Below, one piece after another: positions 21,048-32,850 of a stretch of 64,000 nucleotides of DNA. The position numbers and the translations under genes were made by a program. The stretch's first letter is position 1; every line of letters starts with the position of its first letter. Origin of the DNA: Pyrrhosoma nymphula (taxonomy: Eukaryota; Arthropoda; Insecta; Odonata; Coenagrionidae); NCBI GenBank assembly GCA_963573305.1, contig OY754331.1, forward strand, positions 94,231,434-94,295,433. The letters are read 5' to 3'. Under the pieces are notes generated by a model. That model worked only from the letters and a program-made list of their open reading frames with translations. It did no database searches and was not told where the DNA came from.

Positions 21048-22521
21048 TAAAGGTTTAACCAACAATAAAACTATAAGAAAATATCTCATACAACATAGTA
21101 TAAACACCCAAGTTACATAATCAGTCGTGTCTGGTACTAGAAAATAAGATGAAGTGACTCCCATAATTCACTTCATCTTATGTGGCAATAAAGTAATAGC
21201 TATTCTGGAAAAAGTGAAGAATAAAATCATTAATCCAATACTCTATAAAAAAACAAGGACTGCTATGTAAGGAATCAATTCTAAACATGATTTTCACCTT
21301 TTTCATCAATACACGATACTTATGTCCAAAGATGGTGTGCACATTGCCAGTCGTGTCTGGTAATAGAAAATACTCACAACTCCTGTCTGCTGTCACCTTG
21401 AAAAGGATTATTTGAGTGGATTTATACATTGACAATTGCTACCTCTTCTCCTAACCATAGAAACCCATGTGTTATCCCACAATACTCACAGGATATTCTA
21501 AAGATTATCCTAAAAATCTATATCATATGTCACACTCTCCTGTGAACATCCTCCAGCTTCATTTTCACTGTAGGGTGATAAATAAGCACCATACATTAAA
21601 AGAAAATTAATTTGCAACTTCATTAATAAGCTCTGATGGGGAACAAACCTGCACAAATGGGGCATAATAAATTTACTTCAAGGGACTCCTCACTTGATTT
21701 GCCAGCTCATAATGGTAGTAGAGGAAACTCATCTCCCTCAATCGGACATTATTCACAGATGCATAGAATCACATTTCTCTCAGAACCAACAGCTTCCAGC
21801 ACTAATCCCATTACTCATTAAAATTTATTTGTTCATTATAACTTACTGAGCTAGGTGGACAATCAAAATTTGATTTCCCTTATCTTTGACCACTCAAGGG
21901 TTCAATTTTGTTGTGGTAAATAAAAACGAACACTGAACAAGCTCTCAAAATCATGACACTTGAGCAAGGTAACAAAACATTATCTTTGAGACACAACAAG
22001 CACTGAAGTAATTCATTGCAAGCAAAACAATTTTTATTAAATGCTTCGAGGAAAGCATTTTTAAGGTGTGGTAAGGAGCCACGAAACAAAGCGAAAAGTA
22101 CGTTTGGGTTGGCTGGATATATTCCAAATTGAGTCAAAAAGTGATGTTGATTTAGTTACACTCTGGTATATTTATTCAATCAAACACTTAAGAGACGGGA
22201 GGGAAATGTAAGTGCAATACCGAAGTTACATCTTAGAAGTAAAAGGATTACTTCCCAATGTAATACTCCTAAAAAAACATTGTTTCTAAACTCAAAATGA
22301 CCAGCTCCTTAGAAATGACTTTTACTCAATTAAGAAAATAAGACGGAAAATTGAAATAACACATTCTTGGAAAGGTGAAACTAAATGGGTTCAATGCTAT
22401 GAACGAAATCCGGCAAATTTCAAAAATGGCATACCGTTCAAGATCCAAAACTATTGGTTGCAAAACAACGTTCAAAATCTGACCGACTATATTTCACCCT
22501 TCCATTAATACGAGTACTCAC
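21048..22521. other. no supported feature
   Basis: AT-rich. A minus-strand ORF at 21880-22137 (85 codons, with NCFACNELLQCLLCL) lies downstream of the THAP pseudogene and could be a decayed later exon, but no domain or clear acceptor supports it. Confidence 0.4.
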
Positions 22522-23101
22522 GGATTCTCTTCTAAAGCATTATTATCCTCTGATAAAGAGTGAACTAGCTTTCTCTTCACCTTAACTTCACATCTTTCCT
22601 TCCTCTTCCTAGAATCCTCTTTTTCCTCCGTTGACAACGGTAAATGGAGCGAGGGCATGGCGTCTGTTTTCAATTTCCTGCGGCTCTTGGGAGAATACCT
22701 TAGAAGTTGCTGCTAAAAAGCATCCTCATCAAAATGCACCGATCAAATCCGTGCTGAAAAAATAACAGCTTGCATTAGCAAAATAAACCTATTGCCTTAG
22801 TTTATGGGTAGTAAACTTAAGTTCTAATACAATAGCAAAACACGTCGACGGAACTTCATTTTCTCACAAGTTATGGCAAAAAATTATTTCATATTACTGT
22901 AATATGTAACAAGTAACAATTAAAATAAGTAAAAAATTAAAATAAATTATATTACCGTTATCAGCAAGGAAATGGTCTCGCCTCAGGCATGAGTTTATCC
23001 ACTTCGCCCGCACTGAATCTTCGGCAGGAAGTCGAAAAAACTCAGAACCCCTTCCGATTCCTTACAGAATTATTGCACCCAAATACTGCGCAATAAGACA
23101 T
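22522..23101 (-). pseudogene. THAP-domain gene, two exons and intron, disabled
   Basis: Exon 1 is 22956-23101 (ATG at 23099-23101) and exon 2 is 22522-22753, separated by a 202-bp intron with GT donor (GTAATA) and AG acceptor (TATTTTTTCAG). Exon 1 encodes the start of a C2CH THAP zinc finger, MSYCAVFGCNNS…FFRLPAEDSVRAKWI. Exon 2 continues in the right phase with SVHFDEDAF, LLRYSPKSRRKLK, then DAMPSLHLP in place of the AVPTIF box. A basic Lys/Arg stretch and another donor (GTGAGTAC) follow. THAP proteins bind DNA; P-element transposases use the same domain. Three lesions: a one-base frameshift in the GGGG run near 23050, TGA replacing the zinc-ligand Cys before SVHF, and TAG after DEDAF. Retention of the intron shows it is not a processed copy. 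Confidence 0.82.
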
Positions 23102-23699
23102 TGCCAGGGATTCCGGGCACGAGATATAGATGAACGAGTGTAAACTCTCAAGTTCAATCACTTCGAATACGCTTAAAGCTCACAATGGCTGAAAACAGCT
23201 GTGGCATGCAATCCTAGTGACGCGTCGACAGATGCGCAACGATCTACCTTGCATTAGTAATACTGTGGTAATACCATGGTATAGGTGACGCGTGGAGTTT
23301 AGAAAATCGTCATTTCATCTAAATTGACCGCCGGAAAGCGAGAGCAACTGGTTTAAGACGGTAATTTGTGTCCTCTTGCATCCAATGAAGATTGGGAGGA
23401 CTTAAGATATCTTCATTAAGCATTCTCTTACATGGCAGTTAAGCTTGGACTAAAACAGCAGCAAACCGATTAGAGTTTTTTCTTTAAAATAGAAAGAGTA
23501 AACATTACATTTACAGTGTCTGATGAGGTTGACCAAGTACACAATAAAAAGAAACACACCCATGTAAAAGGATATATTTAAGGGTATAAAGGATAAAAGA
23601 AAATATGGTTGTGATACTCATTAAACTATTGGTCTATTAAAATACTCACTAAAATTATAGAGGCAAATTATTCCCAACCCAAATGATCTTTGCTATTAA
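23102..23699. other. upstream flank of the THAP pseudogene; nothing else seen
   Basis: The 120 bp next to the ATG are less AT-rich, as a 5' UTR or promoter could be. No TATA or other motif is convincing. Confidence 0.4.
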
Positions 23700-24010
23700 G
23701 GGGATTGTGTAGGCGGATAAAGCGGTTGTAATGGCTTAGGTTCTCTTGCTGATCACTTTGGGTGGAATAAACCTCAACACACCAAATAATTTATAAAACG
23801 CAATAACATTAGTCTTTCTGACGTGATTATTGGGGTCCTCCCATCCAATCTCACTCAACATCAGTTTTTTTCACTTTTATTTGAACCATAAATTTTCTAA
23901 TGAAACAAGCGGCTCTCCACTGAACAGCCTCGATTTGATTGATCGAATATGATTTGGGTGGATCTCACATTTCCATAGCCATTCTTAAAATGTTTGTTTT
24001 AATTAAGCTA
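23700..24010 (-). pseudogene. CR1/Jockey-like LINE, RT thumb fragment
   Basis: The minus strand near 23990-23900 reads DPPKSYSINQIEAVQWRAAC and then FIRKFMVQ. In another frame near 23870-23800 it reads MLSEIGWEDPNNHVRKT followed by VIAFYKLF. Together these match the R-L-Q-x-V-Q-R-R-A-A-R-F … M-L-x-x-L-G-W-x-x-L … Y-K-I consensus of CR1/Jockey ORF2 ends. At least one stop and one frameshift separate the parts. It is the same class as the plus-strand LINE at 14.6 kb but clearly another copy. Upstream to about 24130 there may be more decayed RT sequence. Confidence 0.7.
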
Positions 24011-24773
24011 CTTTTTTGATCCTAGGAGGAACACTTCAGATTTTTCATTACAAAAATTGAATGTTTTAGATTCCTTGGCAGTTACTTTGGGTTTATCAAT
24101 GCCTATGGCATATCCGAGGAAGAATGTTACATCATTTACTTCAATGCTATACGTAAAAACCTTTCCATCGGAGATATATCTGCACGAAAAAGTAGAAGAA
24201 AAGTAATGGAAATGTGGAGATATAGAATAATTATGACCATTGTTTAGTTAGTCAGACCAAAATGGTCGGGGAGATTCAAAAATGAAGTCACTCGAAGATT
24301 TCGCGAGGAAAGATGCTTAAACAAACCCTGCGGAGTATAAGAGCCATACTAATGGAATTATGCAAAGGCATAACTGCCTATTGAAAACAATAATAGAAAG
24401 GAAATAAGAGGGAAAGAGTTTTAGGGATACCATGAATAGAAAATATCCATGTAAATTTTGAAGGACGTTATATTAGAAAACTTCTGAAATACTAAAGAGG
24501 TTATCTAAAAGACTAAGTGTGTGGAGAAATACAGCAATTCTATATCTGAATTGATAACTGCTGGTTATGTATCTAGTGCTCTCTATATAATTTCAGCTCA
24601 CATTTGATGCTTTCTGACACTCAATTAATAATTATTAACAAAATGGAAGAAGCTCCAATAGTGTCTCAGTATCAAACTAAATAAACATTTTCCGGTATTG
24701 TTCCTAAAGATTCCGCGTAACAATGAGACTAAGAAGTAAGTAGGACAAAACTGTCCTTGGTTATGACAAACTC
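24011..24773. other. no supported feature
   Basis: Possible decayed LINE sequence up to about 24130, then AT-rich sequence without ORFs. Confidence 0.4.
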
Positions 24774-25654
24774 TTGTACGTAGTAAGAGGTTTTAGAATC
24801 AAAGTAATGAAGATTCATTACATGATTAGTAAGTAAGAATCTTTTGACGGTTTAAGTTTATATTTAATTAGACAAGAGTCAATATTCTATAAATTTAACG
24901 CAATAACCTGGACGAACACTTTGGAGAAATATCGACGTTAAACGCGTATTTCATAATTCTATGTCATAAATTTTAATATGAGGTCCGTGATGTTTTTTTT
25001 AATTCCAATTCGAAAACATACTAATTTTTGAAGCTCTAGTGACCTACTTAGATAGAAGAAAGGCCGAGGAGTTTATGGCACCTAATTAGCCACTTAGCAT
25101 GTTTTTTAATACACTTATGAAAGGCCATACAGTCTAGGGAGGTATATGTTCCGTCGAACATTATATATGCAAAAACGAGGCTTATCACTCCAATAACCAT
25201 TGAAAGATTAATATAACCATGAGCGACAATTTCTCAAAAAATAAACTTAACCAAAGAAGCAGCCATATCATCACCAAATGGCTAATTTAAAGAAATTATC
25301 GAAAACATTGTAATGTAAGACAAAAATAATTGGTAAATGATATCAGAGAATAGCCCCCTCTTAAAATCTCAAACACTACATTATTATTTAAATAAATATT
25401 AAACACCTCAAAGTCATGTGGTAAAAGTTATACAGTAACTATAATCTATTTTCAATGAAAAATAAAGCAACCACTTCCCGGACAAAAAGTTCCTTTTGAC
25501 AATATTCAGTAAACAAGTAGGTATTTATGAGAAAGTTTGCTCTGAGTACATTAGTCTAACGTATGAGAACCTTAATGAACGCTTAGGAAAACACACACCT
25601 GGTTACAGGACACGTTGAGAGGTCGGAAATAACGCAGCAGTGGATAAATATTCT
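24774..25654. repeat. 881-bp repeat, left copy of an inverted pair
   Basis: Nearly identical, in reverse complement, to 30595-31477. Both run from TTGT[AG]CGTAGTAAGAGG at the outer end to an AGAATAT-type boundary at the inner end. Substitutions are few (about 3% where compared base by base) plus small indels. The repeat is AT-rich, non-coding and has no recognised termini, so its class is unknown. Confidence 0.9.
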
Positions 25655-25668
25655 TATAATATATAGAA

Positions 25669-25899
25669 GTGGGCGAGGAGAGGAAACTTATAGATGAGAT
25701 TAGGGGAAGACAGGTTAGGTGGCTGGAAGGGGTAATGAGGGGCTATAATATGCTGAAGGCCGTGATACAGGGAAGTACGTTGGGCAAGCGGGGAAGGGGA
25801 AGGAAGAGAATAGGTTTTAGGGAAGGGATGAAGATGGGTAGGATTTACGCTGAGATGAAGAATGAAATGCTAGAGGTAGATAGGGCACAGCACGTGTAA
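25669..25899 (+). pseudogene. RTE-like LINE, ORF2 C-terminal fragment
   Basis: The frame gives EIRGRQVRWLEGVMRG, then AVIQGSTLGKRGRGRKRIGF and YAEMKNEMLEVDRAQ. This matches the C-terminal block of RTE-type ORF2 proteins (R-x-W-x-G-H-V-x-R, G-K-R-x-R-G-R-x-R, x-Y-x-E-M-x). It begins 14 bp inside the left 881-bp repeat and ends at TAA 25897-25899. The RT core is missing and the last residues deviate, so it is a 5'-truncated relic. Confidence 0.65.
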
Positions 25900-26796
25900 T
25901 AATCAGTAGGGTTTTCTCTGACTTTCATCATAACCTACCTTTAACTGTTAAATTACTCAAATTAACGAATGAATGCTATTTTAACAAGTTGCCTTAGAGC
26001 ACAATAGATATTTTTCGTAATAATACGATTATATATAAACAGATTTTTAAAGAAAAAAATACATTTATTATTTATACAATTTTTGCTAACAAATATAAAG
26101 TTTTCATAATTATGCGGACCAAAAATTACTTTTCGACTTATTTAAAAAATTATTAACATTGGCATTATGCATTCAATGGCCTACGATTAAAGCTCCAGCC
26201 ACCTTAACTACGACGTCCTCCGAGTCTCTCTTGGTTCACATTCCTTCATAATCTTTTTGTCCCCACTGCTCCAACGTTTCTGCCTACTTTCTCATTAACA
26301 CTAGAATCCTGGAGGCAGTAAGCATGACTACCTTTTCGTTTATTAGAAGCATTTCTCTTTTATCCTGTTAATTCCTTTTTAGGAATACATTGTAATTCTC
26401 GTAAATGTGTTGATATTTTATTCACTTAAACGAGTGTTAAATTGAGTGTTAAATTTATCTCGAAACCAATGGCTTAAATCAGACATAGCATGTTGAAAGT
26501 GTTAGGCAGGGGTAATTCATTGGGCTTGGTCTTATCTTCGGGAAAACTCGTTATGGGCCGATTTTAAGCCCTGAAATTTTGAGCCGAGCCAATCAATTTA
26601 AAGCACGAGAATCAATGCGTACTTAAAGGTCGAGTATTTTATTGTTCGACTTTTATACACTATACAGTACAGTTAAGACATAGAAATATGGACTCAATTG
26701 TGCGAGAAAGTAGAAAGTTTATCACTTTAACGTTTGATTTGGGCTTTCATCATGAATAAAAACACTTGGTAATCTTCCACAGATTTATTTCTTTGG
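25900..26796. other. no supported feature
   Basis: AT-rich, probably including the 3' UTR of the preceding LINE fragment. Confidence 0.4.
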
Positions 26797-26866
26797 CACG
26801 ACGCGTTTCACCACGCTGTGGCATAACCATGTGCAGGGTTCTTCGGTTTAGGCTATGCATATATAG
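26797..26866 (-). other. PLE terminal segment: TATA box then hammerhead-like motif
   Basis: On the minus strand CCTATATATGCAT (26857-26868) is followed about 40 bp later by a motif with stem GCCACAGCGTGGT and GAAACGCGTCGTG (26797-26820). The CTGANGA half is degenerate. The layout matches the minus-strand site at 58108-58182. PLE terminal repeats are known to carry such motifs. Confidence 0.4.
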
Positions 26867-26882
26867 GTTTCCACCAAGGCGT

Positions 26883-26938
26883 TAGGGAGTGGGGGGAGGA
26901 GGGGGAAGGATAAGGGAGGAGCGGAGAGGGGGAGCTTA
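26883..26938. repeat. G-rich (C/T-rich on minus strand) low-complexity tract
   Basis: GGAGTGGGGGGAGGAGGGGG and continuing G-runs. On the minus strand this is a C/T-rich tract 5' of the hammerhead-like motif, the same order as after the intact PLE end at 53.4 kb. Confidence 0.6.
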
Positions 26939-29178
26939 CTTGTCCATCTATAACTTAAGATATTTTTAATCAAACACACTTTTGGGGTTATTACCGCCCT
27001 TTCCTGGATTAGACTGGAGAGACTGGGCACTCGTGCCTAGGACCGCGTCACTCCAACTCAACCGCCTCAGTCCCGTGCCCGTGCGTATATATACCTTCGG
27101 CCGGCCTAGGCATATAATTACACGAGAACGGTCCTGGAAGGACGGTCGGCGAGATCGGCGGCCGTAGGCACGAATCTCCAGGACGCTGACCGCGTCGGAT
27201 TCTTTATTAAATTTAAATACATCTCACAGTACATATCTGATTGAAATAGAAGGCCGTTACCCCGGCGCATACAATGTAACACCGCCGTAGCCATTTTAGT
27301 TTATTTCCATGCTTGTAGCCATTTTAGAGTTTATTTCCAGAAAATTTCCGGAAAAAAGAGATTGGCGGACTTGGGACGTGCTTTCAGCAAGATTCCAAAA
27401 ATTACTGAGCAATGGTTATTAAAGTGACGCTTTGAAAAAACGCTGAATTTTAGGATTATTAGAATATTTTGTGAAATTTCTTGCTATTTCGTGTAAAAAC
27501 CGAATTCTTAGGCATAAAAAAGTTAAGTTCGATCAATATTCTTCCCTATGACAATACTATCGGCTTTTTATAACCAATATTTTTAGTTTAATTTAGGCAA
27601 AAGGTATGGAGCCTTCAGTTGATAAAAATTAACTTTACATGTATTTCTAATGGTTATTGATGTGATAGATCTGGAGTAGAGTTTATTATCTGCAGAGTGG
27701 CGAGATTCAATAAAGTAATGTGTAAAGTTTGAAAGTTTTTAATTCTTTATTCTTCAAAAATACAGAGTAGAAAAAAAGAGTTACATGAAAACGTTTCAGT
27801 TTTAGGCTTATATTTCTATACAGTGTTGGATATTTAATTTAAAGGCCGACGCTGGCTGTTTTTTAAATATCTGTTCGATATATACCAAATCACTTCACAA
27901 AATTGCTCCTTCGGTCTTATGGATATTCTGCGTGGTTCTTTTTAATGGTATCCCTCAAGATGGCTGAGGCGGTAACCGTGGTTTTTTTTAATGTACATTT
28001 AAATAATTTTTTAAGTAAGTCGAAAAAATTTCTTGGACCATATTTCAATTAAGTGAATCTGTTTATGCGTTAGAGCTCACCATACAGGCAGCAACGGAAT
28101 TTATAAAAGAACTATATTTTGAATTTTATCTTTGATTAAGGCATGTTGAGACCAGATCTTTCGGCTCGGTATTCCGAATTCAGACGAAATTACATTTAAA
28201 TGTATTTTTTTACTGTTGAAAATTGGAACTGCCGGGACACCTTCATATTTGTTAGCAACAATAGTGATGATAAGAAGTGTACTAATTTGCGTTTAGGAAA
28301 AAATATTATATTGAATACTACATATTATGTGATTGATTTATTACGAAGCATGTCTTGTTTCACAGGGATATGTGTTAAACAGCATTGCATATCCAAAAAC
28401 AAAATTGGTATGACGCAATTTTTTTACTTTTATCAATTGACATTACTAATAAGCGCACCCATGCAAAGTTTCGGGAAAATCTGTGCATGAAAAAAAATTG
28501 TTCCTACCATCACCAACTTTTACTTCTTGTCTGAAACAAGTAGTAAGAGTTGGTGCAGTTGGTGCGTAGGTGAGATAGGATATTACGTTGTTGGGTCCAG
28601 GTCGAGGAGGTGAAGATTGTAACCAACGGATTTTCTCTCCATTGAAACTTCTGTTGACAGTAACATTTAGGTTTCTAGAGCAACATTTTCATCTCGTCAT
28701 GGTATTCATTTCTAAGTATGTTTTAAAAATTTTGGGGCTTTAAGAAGCATGAAGTACCTAAATCGAATAATTATAAATACACTAACATTTGTTTTCATCA
28801 CTGAACTTCTCAGTAATTAACTAGATATATGTAATTGAGACTAAAAATTTTAATATTTATTTCGTGCAATGCCCTGAAATTCATCTTCTTAACCAAAGGC
28901 TGTTTTTGCTATTTCAAAAAATTGATGGGATTAGTAATAAATATATCTTTAAAGATAGGGAGAAATCTTTGCACGACACAAAGTTAAATTTCTGGCGCGA
29001 TCCGTGCTTTAGAAATTTCTCATTTTTTTTCAATAATATCTTGCTCGAGCACGCAGTTTTGCATTAAAAACGGCTTTTATTTTTTTAATCAAATATCTTG
29101 AAAAGTGGAGCGAAAATTGGATGATATATTAATATCATAGGATTAATAAACGTTTTTATTTACCATCATCACCGGCAG
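26939..29178. other. no supported gene
   Basis: Mixed sequence with a moderately GC-rich patch at 27000-27190. ORFs at 28200-28490 and 28864-29067 are AT-rich and show no domain. Confidence 0.4.
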
Positions 29179-29560
29179 TCATTCTTTCGATGATTGGTTT
29201 GCTGCAGCACTCCACTCCACTTTCCTGCCAACCAACCGCTTGGCTCCTGCATAATTCTTCAGGTTTTCGTCTTTTATCATTTGGCGGACGTTTTTCAACC
29301 TCATTCCATCTTTGTTATTTTTCACATTCATTTTTCCTTCCGTTTTTGTTTTCAATAGACTATTTTAGCACAAAATGTTTCCAGTGAGTTTGTTCCTTCT
29401 TCTTCTCAGAGTTTTCATGGCACTTATTTTCTCTCCAACTCTTCGCAGGATTTCTTCGTTGGTGTTTCTCTCCGTCAATTAGATCTTCATCATTCTTCGA
29501 AAACACCACATCTCCATTGCTTCCAATCTCTTTTGCTCTGACGCTGTAATTTGACCAGGC
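29179..29560 (-). pseudogene. RTE-like LINE, ORF2 C-terminus with in-frame stops
   Basis: The minus strand gives AMEMWCFRRMMKI, a TAA, then LTERNTNEEILRRVGEKISA and KTLRRRRNKLTGNILC. After a damaged part it gives LKNVRQMIKDENLKNYA and ends EWSAAANQSSKE with TGA at 29179-29181. The W-C-x-R-R-M-L-K-I … N-E-E-[VI]-L-R-R-V … R-R-x-R-N … A-N-Q-S order is diagnostic of RTE-like ORF2 proteins. The RT palm is missing and at least one stop and one frame change occur. The copy at 55095 shares the same final motif. Confidence 0.85.
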
Positions 29561-29735
29561 TTCTCTGTCACATAAGAGGGTGATGAGGGTGATTTTATAT
29601 TTTATTTATTATGAGGCCAAATTCAATGATTTTTATATTTCGTGATATCTTGATCGAACTTTCTTAACAAGTAAGAAGTTTAAAAAATCTACAATTGCCG
29701 TAATAAATTGGCAAAAGACGAGGGTGTGCGTCGTT

Positions 29736-29770
29736 ACGCGTATTTCGGCCACAAGGTGGCCCTATTCAGC
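29736..29770 (-). other. hammerhead-like motif with perfect stem II
   Basis: Minus strand: CTGAATA, then GGCCAC-CTT-GTGGCC, then GAAAT. The six-bp stem II is exact. CTGAATA departs from CTGANGA at one base. A C/T-rich tract lies 5' of it (minus strand, 29941 to 29870), as at the other PLE-type sites. Confidence 0.45.
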
Positions 29771-29869
29771 GAACTGAAGGGAGTAGGCACTTGCAAAGCA
29801 AGGTTTTAAGTGAATCGAGAGGAGGACAACCTAGAATGAATACGAAAATGAAGAAAAGGGGGATGGGGA

Positions 29870-29941
29870 ACCAATAACGGAGGGTTGTGGGAGAGGGCGG
29901 AGAGGTATTGGTGGGGAGAGTAGGGGGAGGGAGAAAGGGAG
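29870..29941. repeat. purine-rich tract
   Basis: GGAGGG/GGGAGA-type low complexity; read on the minus strand it is the C/T-rich tract preceding the motif at 29736-29770. Confidence 0.55.
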
Positions 29942-30594
29942 TGAAGTCTCGTCTCTTCCTGTCTTTGTGTCGTCATTTGACTACGCTCATTTTGACCTAG
30001 ATTCTCCTAGAAGTTGGGCTCGTTTGAGTGTGCGAGTGAGTGATTTTCTAAGTGCCTGCGAGTGTGATTGTGGTCATAACCCAGGTATCGTTAGCGGGGT
30101 CCCGTCAACCCTTGTAAAGGATACCAATTCGGGTTGAGTGTGTCTGTGTTTGTATCACTGGCGAGGAAGTTACACTCCCGTAATCCACCACAGAATAGTT
30201 TTCTGGTCGAGAGGTTGTGGTTTGTCACTGCCGTGGAAATCCCCTTTTTTCCCGCAAACCAGCACAGCAATTGTTGTGTACTTTTGACGAGTGGTGACAA
30301 TTTATTACGGACATTGGAGATTTCTAAAACTAGTCCCAGCCGTAGAGCTCATATTCCCTAGATTTCTTAACATGAAGGTTTAATAAAAAATGGGGGGCGG
30401 ATTGGATGGCTAGGGTCATAATAAATCGGGTTGAGAGACAAGACTAGTTTTTGAGTATGCTCAGTGTCGTTGAAGATAATAAAATCGGTTCGTAATCGCC
30501 TTTTTTCCTTACTCTGAATGAATAGAATTTCAGTAAAGTAGAGGATGCAATGAGGCCGGTTTAGAAGTTTGATGCAAGTGATTTTAATCTCAAA
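29942..30594. other. no supported gene
   Basis: Two overlapping short ORFs on opposite strands (30091-30300 and 30134-30361) have no recognisable domain. Confidence 0.4.
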
Positions 30595-31477
30595 AGAATA
30601 TATTAATCCACTGCTGCATTATTGCCGACCTTTCAACGTGTCCTGTACTCAGGTGTGTGTTTTTCTAAGCGTTCAATAAGGTTCGCATACGTTAGACTAA
30701 TGTACTCAGAGCAAACTTTCTCATAAATACCTACTTGTTTACTGAATATTGTCAAAAGGAACTTTTTGTCCGGGAAGTGGTTGCTTTATTGTTAATTGAA
30801 AATAGATTATAGTTACTGTATAACTTTTACCACATGACTTTGAGGTGTTTAATATTTATTTAAATAATAATGTAGTGTATGAGATTTTAAGAGGGAGACT
30901 ATTCTCTGATATTATTTAGCAATTATTTTTGTCTTACATTACAATGTTTTCGATAATTTCTTTAAATTAGCCATTTGGTGATGATATGGCTGTTTCTTTG
31001 GTTAAGTTTATTTTTTGAGAAATTGTCGCTCATGGTTATATTAATCTTTCAATGGTTATTGGAGGGATAAGCCTCGTTTTTGCATATATAATGTTCGACG
31101 GAACATATACCTCCCTAGACTGTATGGCCTTTCATAAGTGTATTAAAAAACATGCTAAGTGGCTAATTAGGTGCCATAAACTCCTCGGCCTTTCTTATAT
31201 CTAAGTAGGTCACTAGAGCTTCAAAAATTAGTATGTTTTAGAATTGGAATTTAAAAAACTTCACGGACCTCATATTAAAATTTATGACATAGAATTATGA
31301 AATACGCGTTTAACGTCGATATTTCTCCAAAGTGTTCGTCCAGGTTATAGCGTTAAATTTATAGAATATTGGCTCTTGTCAAATTAAACATAAACTTAAA
31401 CCGTCAAAAAATTCTTACATACTAATCCTGTAATGAATCTTCATTACTTTGATTCTAAAACCTCTTACTACGCACAA
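30595..31477. repeat. 883-bp repeat, right copy of an inverted pair
   Basis: Reverse-complement copy of 24774-25654; see that entry. The two copies lie 4.94 kb apart. Their high identity contrasts with the heavily decayed LINEs between and around them. Confidence 0.9.
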
Positions 31478-32689
31478 AGAAAATATTCATGACCCTCTAA
31501 GGATTAAAACAAATACATCCCATCACACAATAAAAAGCATTGAGCACACCTCTGACCCAAAACGTTTGTGGTCATTTTTTGGATTTCCAAGACCAAATTT
31601 TGACCTTCAGCCAAATGAAAACCATCTTCAAAATTTTTCCACAATGTCAATGTTTTGCCTGGGTGAACATTAGTAATCACACATTACAATAAGTTGATTT
31701 GGACCACTTTCTAATGAGTTAAGTGACTCTCTATAAGCATAAAATATTTTATGTAATATCAAAATTACAATGAAGTCTGGAATCATAATTACTGCAGTAG
31801 TGTATGCCTTATTCCAACCAGGAAAAAAAAGGCCTAAAAGTTGAAGGACAAAACCTCGAGTACCATTGTCTATGACACAAATATAAACTAGAAAACAATG
31901 TAAAAATACAGAACCTGCACTGGCTCAGGCACAGATTGTTTTGCAACAGCCAAATGATGGTGTAAAATGTATGATGGTTATGCTACGTCAATCACAGAAT
32001 TTTTTTTAGTATTGTAAATAAATACATCTGTCGTTTCTTGGGTGCGTATGACACTGAAGTAAAATTGCTATGAATGTTAGAACAAGATAAAAAAGAATCG
32101 TAACCTCTAAAGGATGTGAAACAGGGCGGCATCTCCTTTAATACTTCTATACAGTAAGAAAGTATGTAAGTGTTAATCGTATAGAAGATGTAACCATCGC
32201 GTAAACAAATGGTCTAATCAATCACTGTACAACATAACAAGCGTTAACACTTTTAAATTCCCAATTTCCTTATAGTACATTTTTTCAGTTCCATCGATTA
32301 CTTTTTTATCCACGTTTCCTGAGTTTACTCCGCATACAGAGCCAAATTTCACACCTGTCTCTCAATATAAGTAGGTCCATATTAATCTTAGAATCCGATT
32401 TTCAGCAAATTATAAAAAATCTTCCCCAAATCTCTCACACAGGTTCCAATTAATTTTCTCATTACTTTTTTTGTTGAGGAAACGCAGAGTAAAATTTAAG
32501 CGAATACGCGACATTACCAATGAAAATATTCATTACCCATGCTATCGGCTCACAACGAGAATTTTCTATTCAATTCAAAGATCATATCAAATGATGTGAA
32601 AGTTACCGGGATGAATTATTTGTCCTTTAAACGTAGCCAGACTTTGTGTTTTCAAGTATGTCCCTCACTTAGAGGCGCCTCAGGCCGGG
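31478..32689. other. no supported feature
   Basis: AT-rich; the ORF at 31449-31673 straddles the repeat edge and is not recognised. Confidence 0.4.
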
Positions 32690-32850
32690 AGGAGAGGTTT
32701 AAGGATAGGATTAGAGGAGAAGGGTCGAGATAAACCCGGCGTTGGTATTAGCCTACTCTGAACGTAAGGCGCCAAGGGGACCACGATTTAACGTCTCATC
32801 TGACGGACGGAGTATTGTAATTGGAGAGGTGTCCACAAAGTTACCGAGTA
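32690..32850 (-). repeat. interspersed repeat family, copy 1
   Basis: On the minus strand it contains CTCCGTCCGTCAGATGAGAC, GTTAAATCGTGGTCCC and CCAACGCCGGGTTTATCTC, matching in order the plus-strand copy at 49700-49815. The family is unnamed here. The GATGAGACGTTA core resembles 3' regions of arthropod retroposons. Confidence 0.6.

Noticed and set aside
24774..31477. A single 6.7-kb DNA transposon with 880-bp TIRs (for example Polinton-like)
   Set aside because: No transposase, integrase or polymerase lies between the arms, the outer ends lack a target duplication, and the interior is unrelated LINE and PLE debris.
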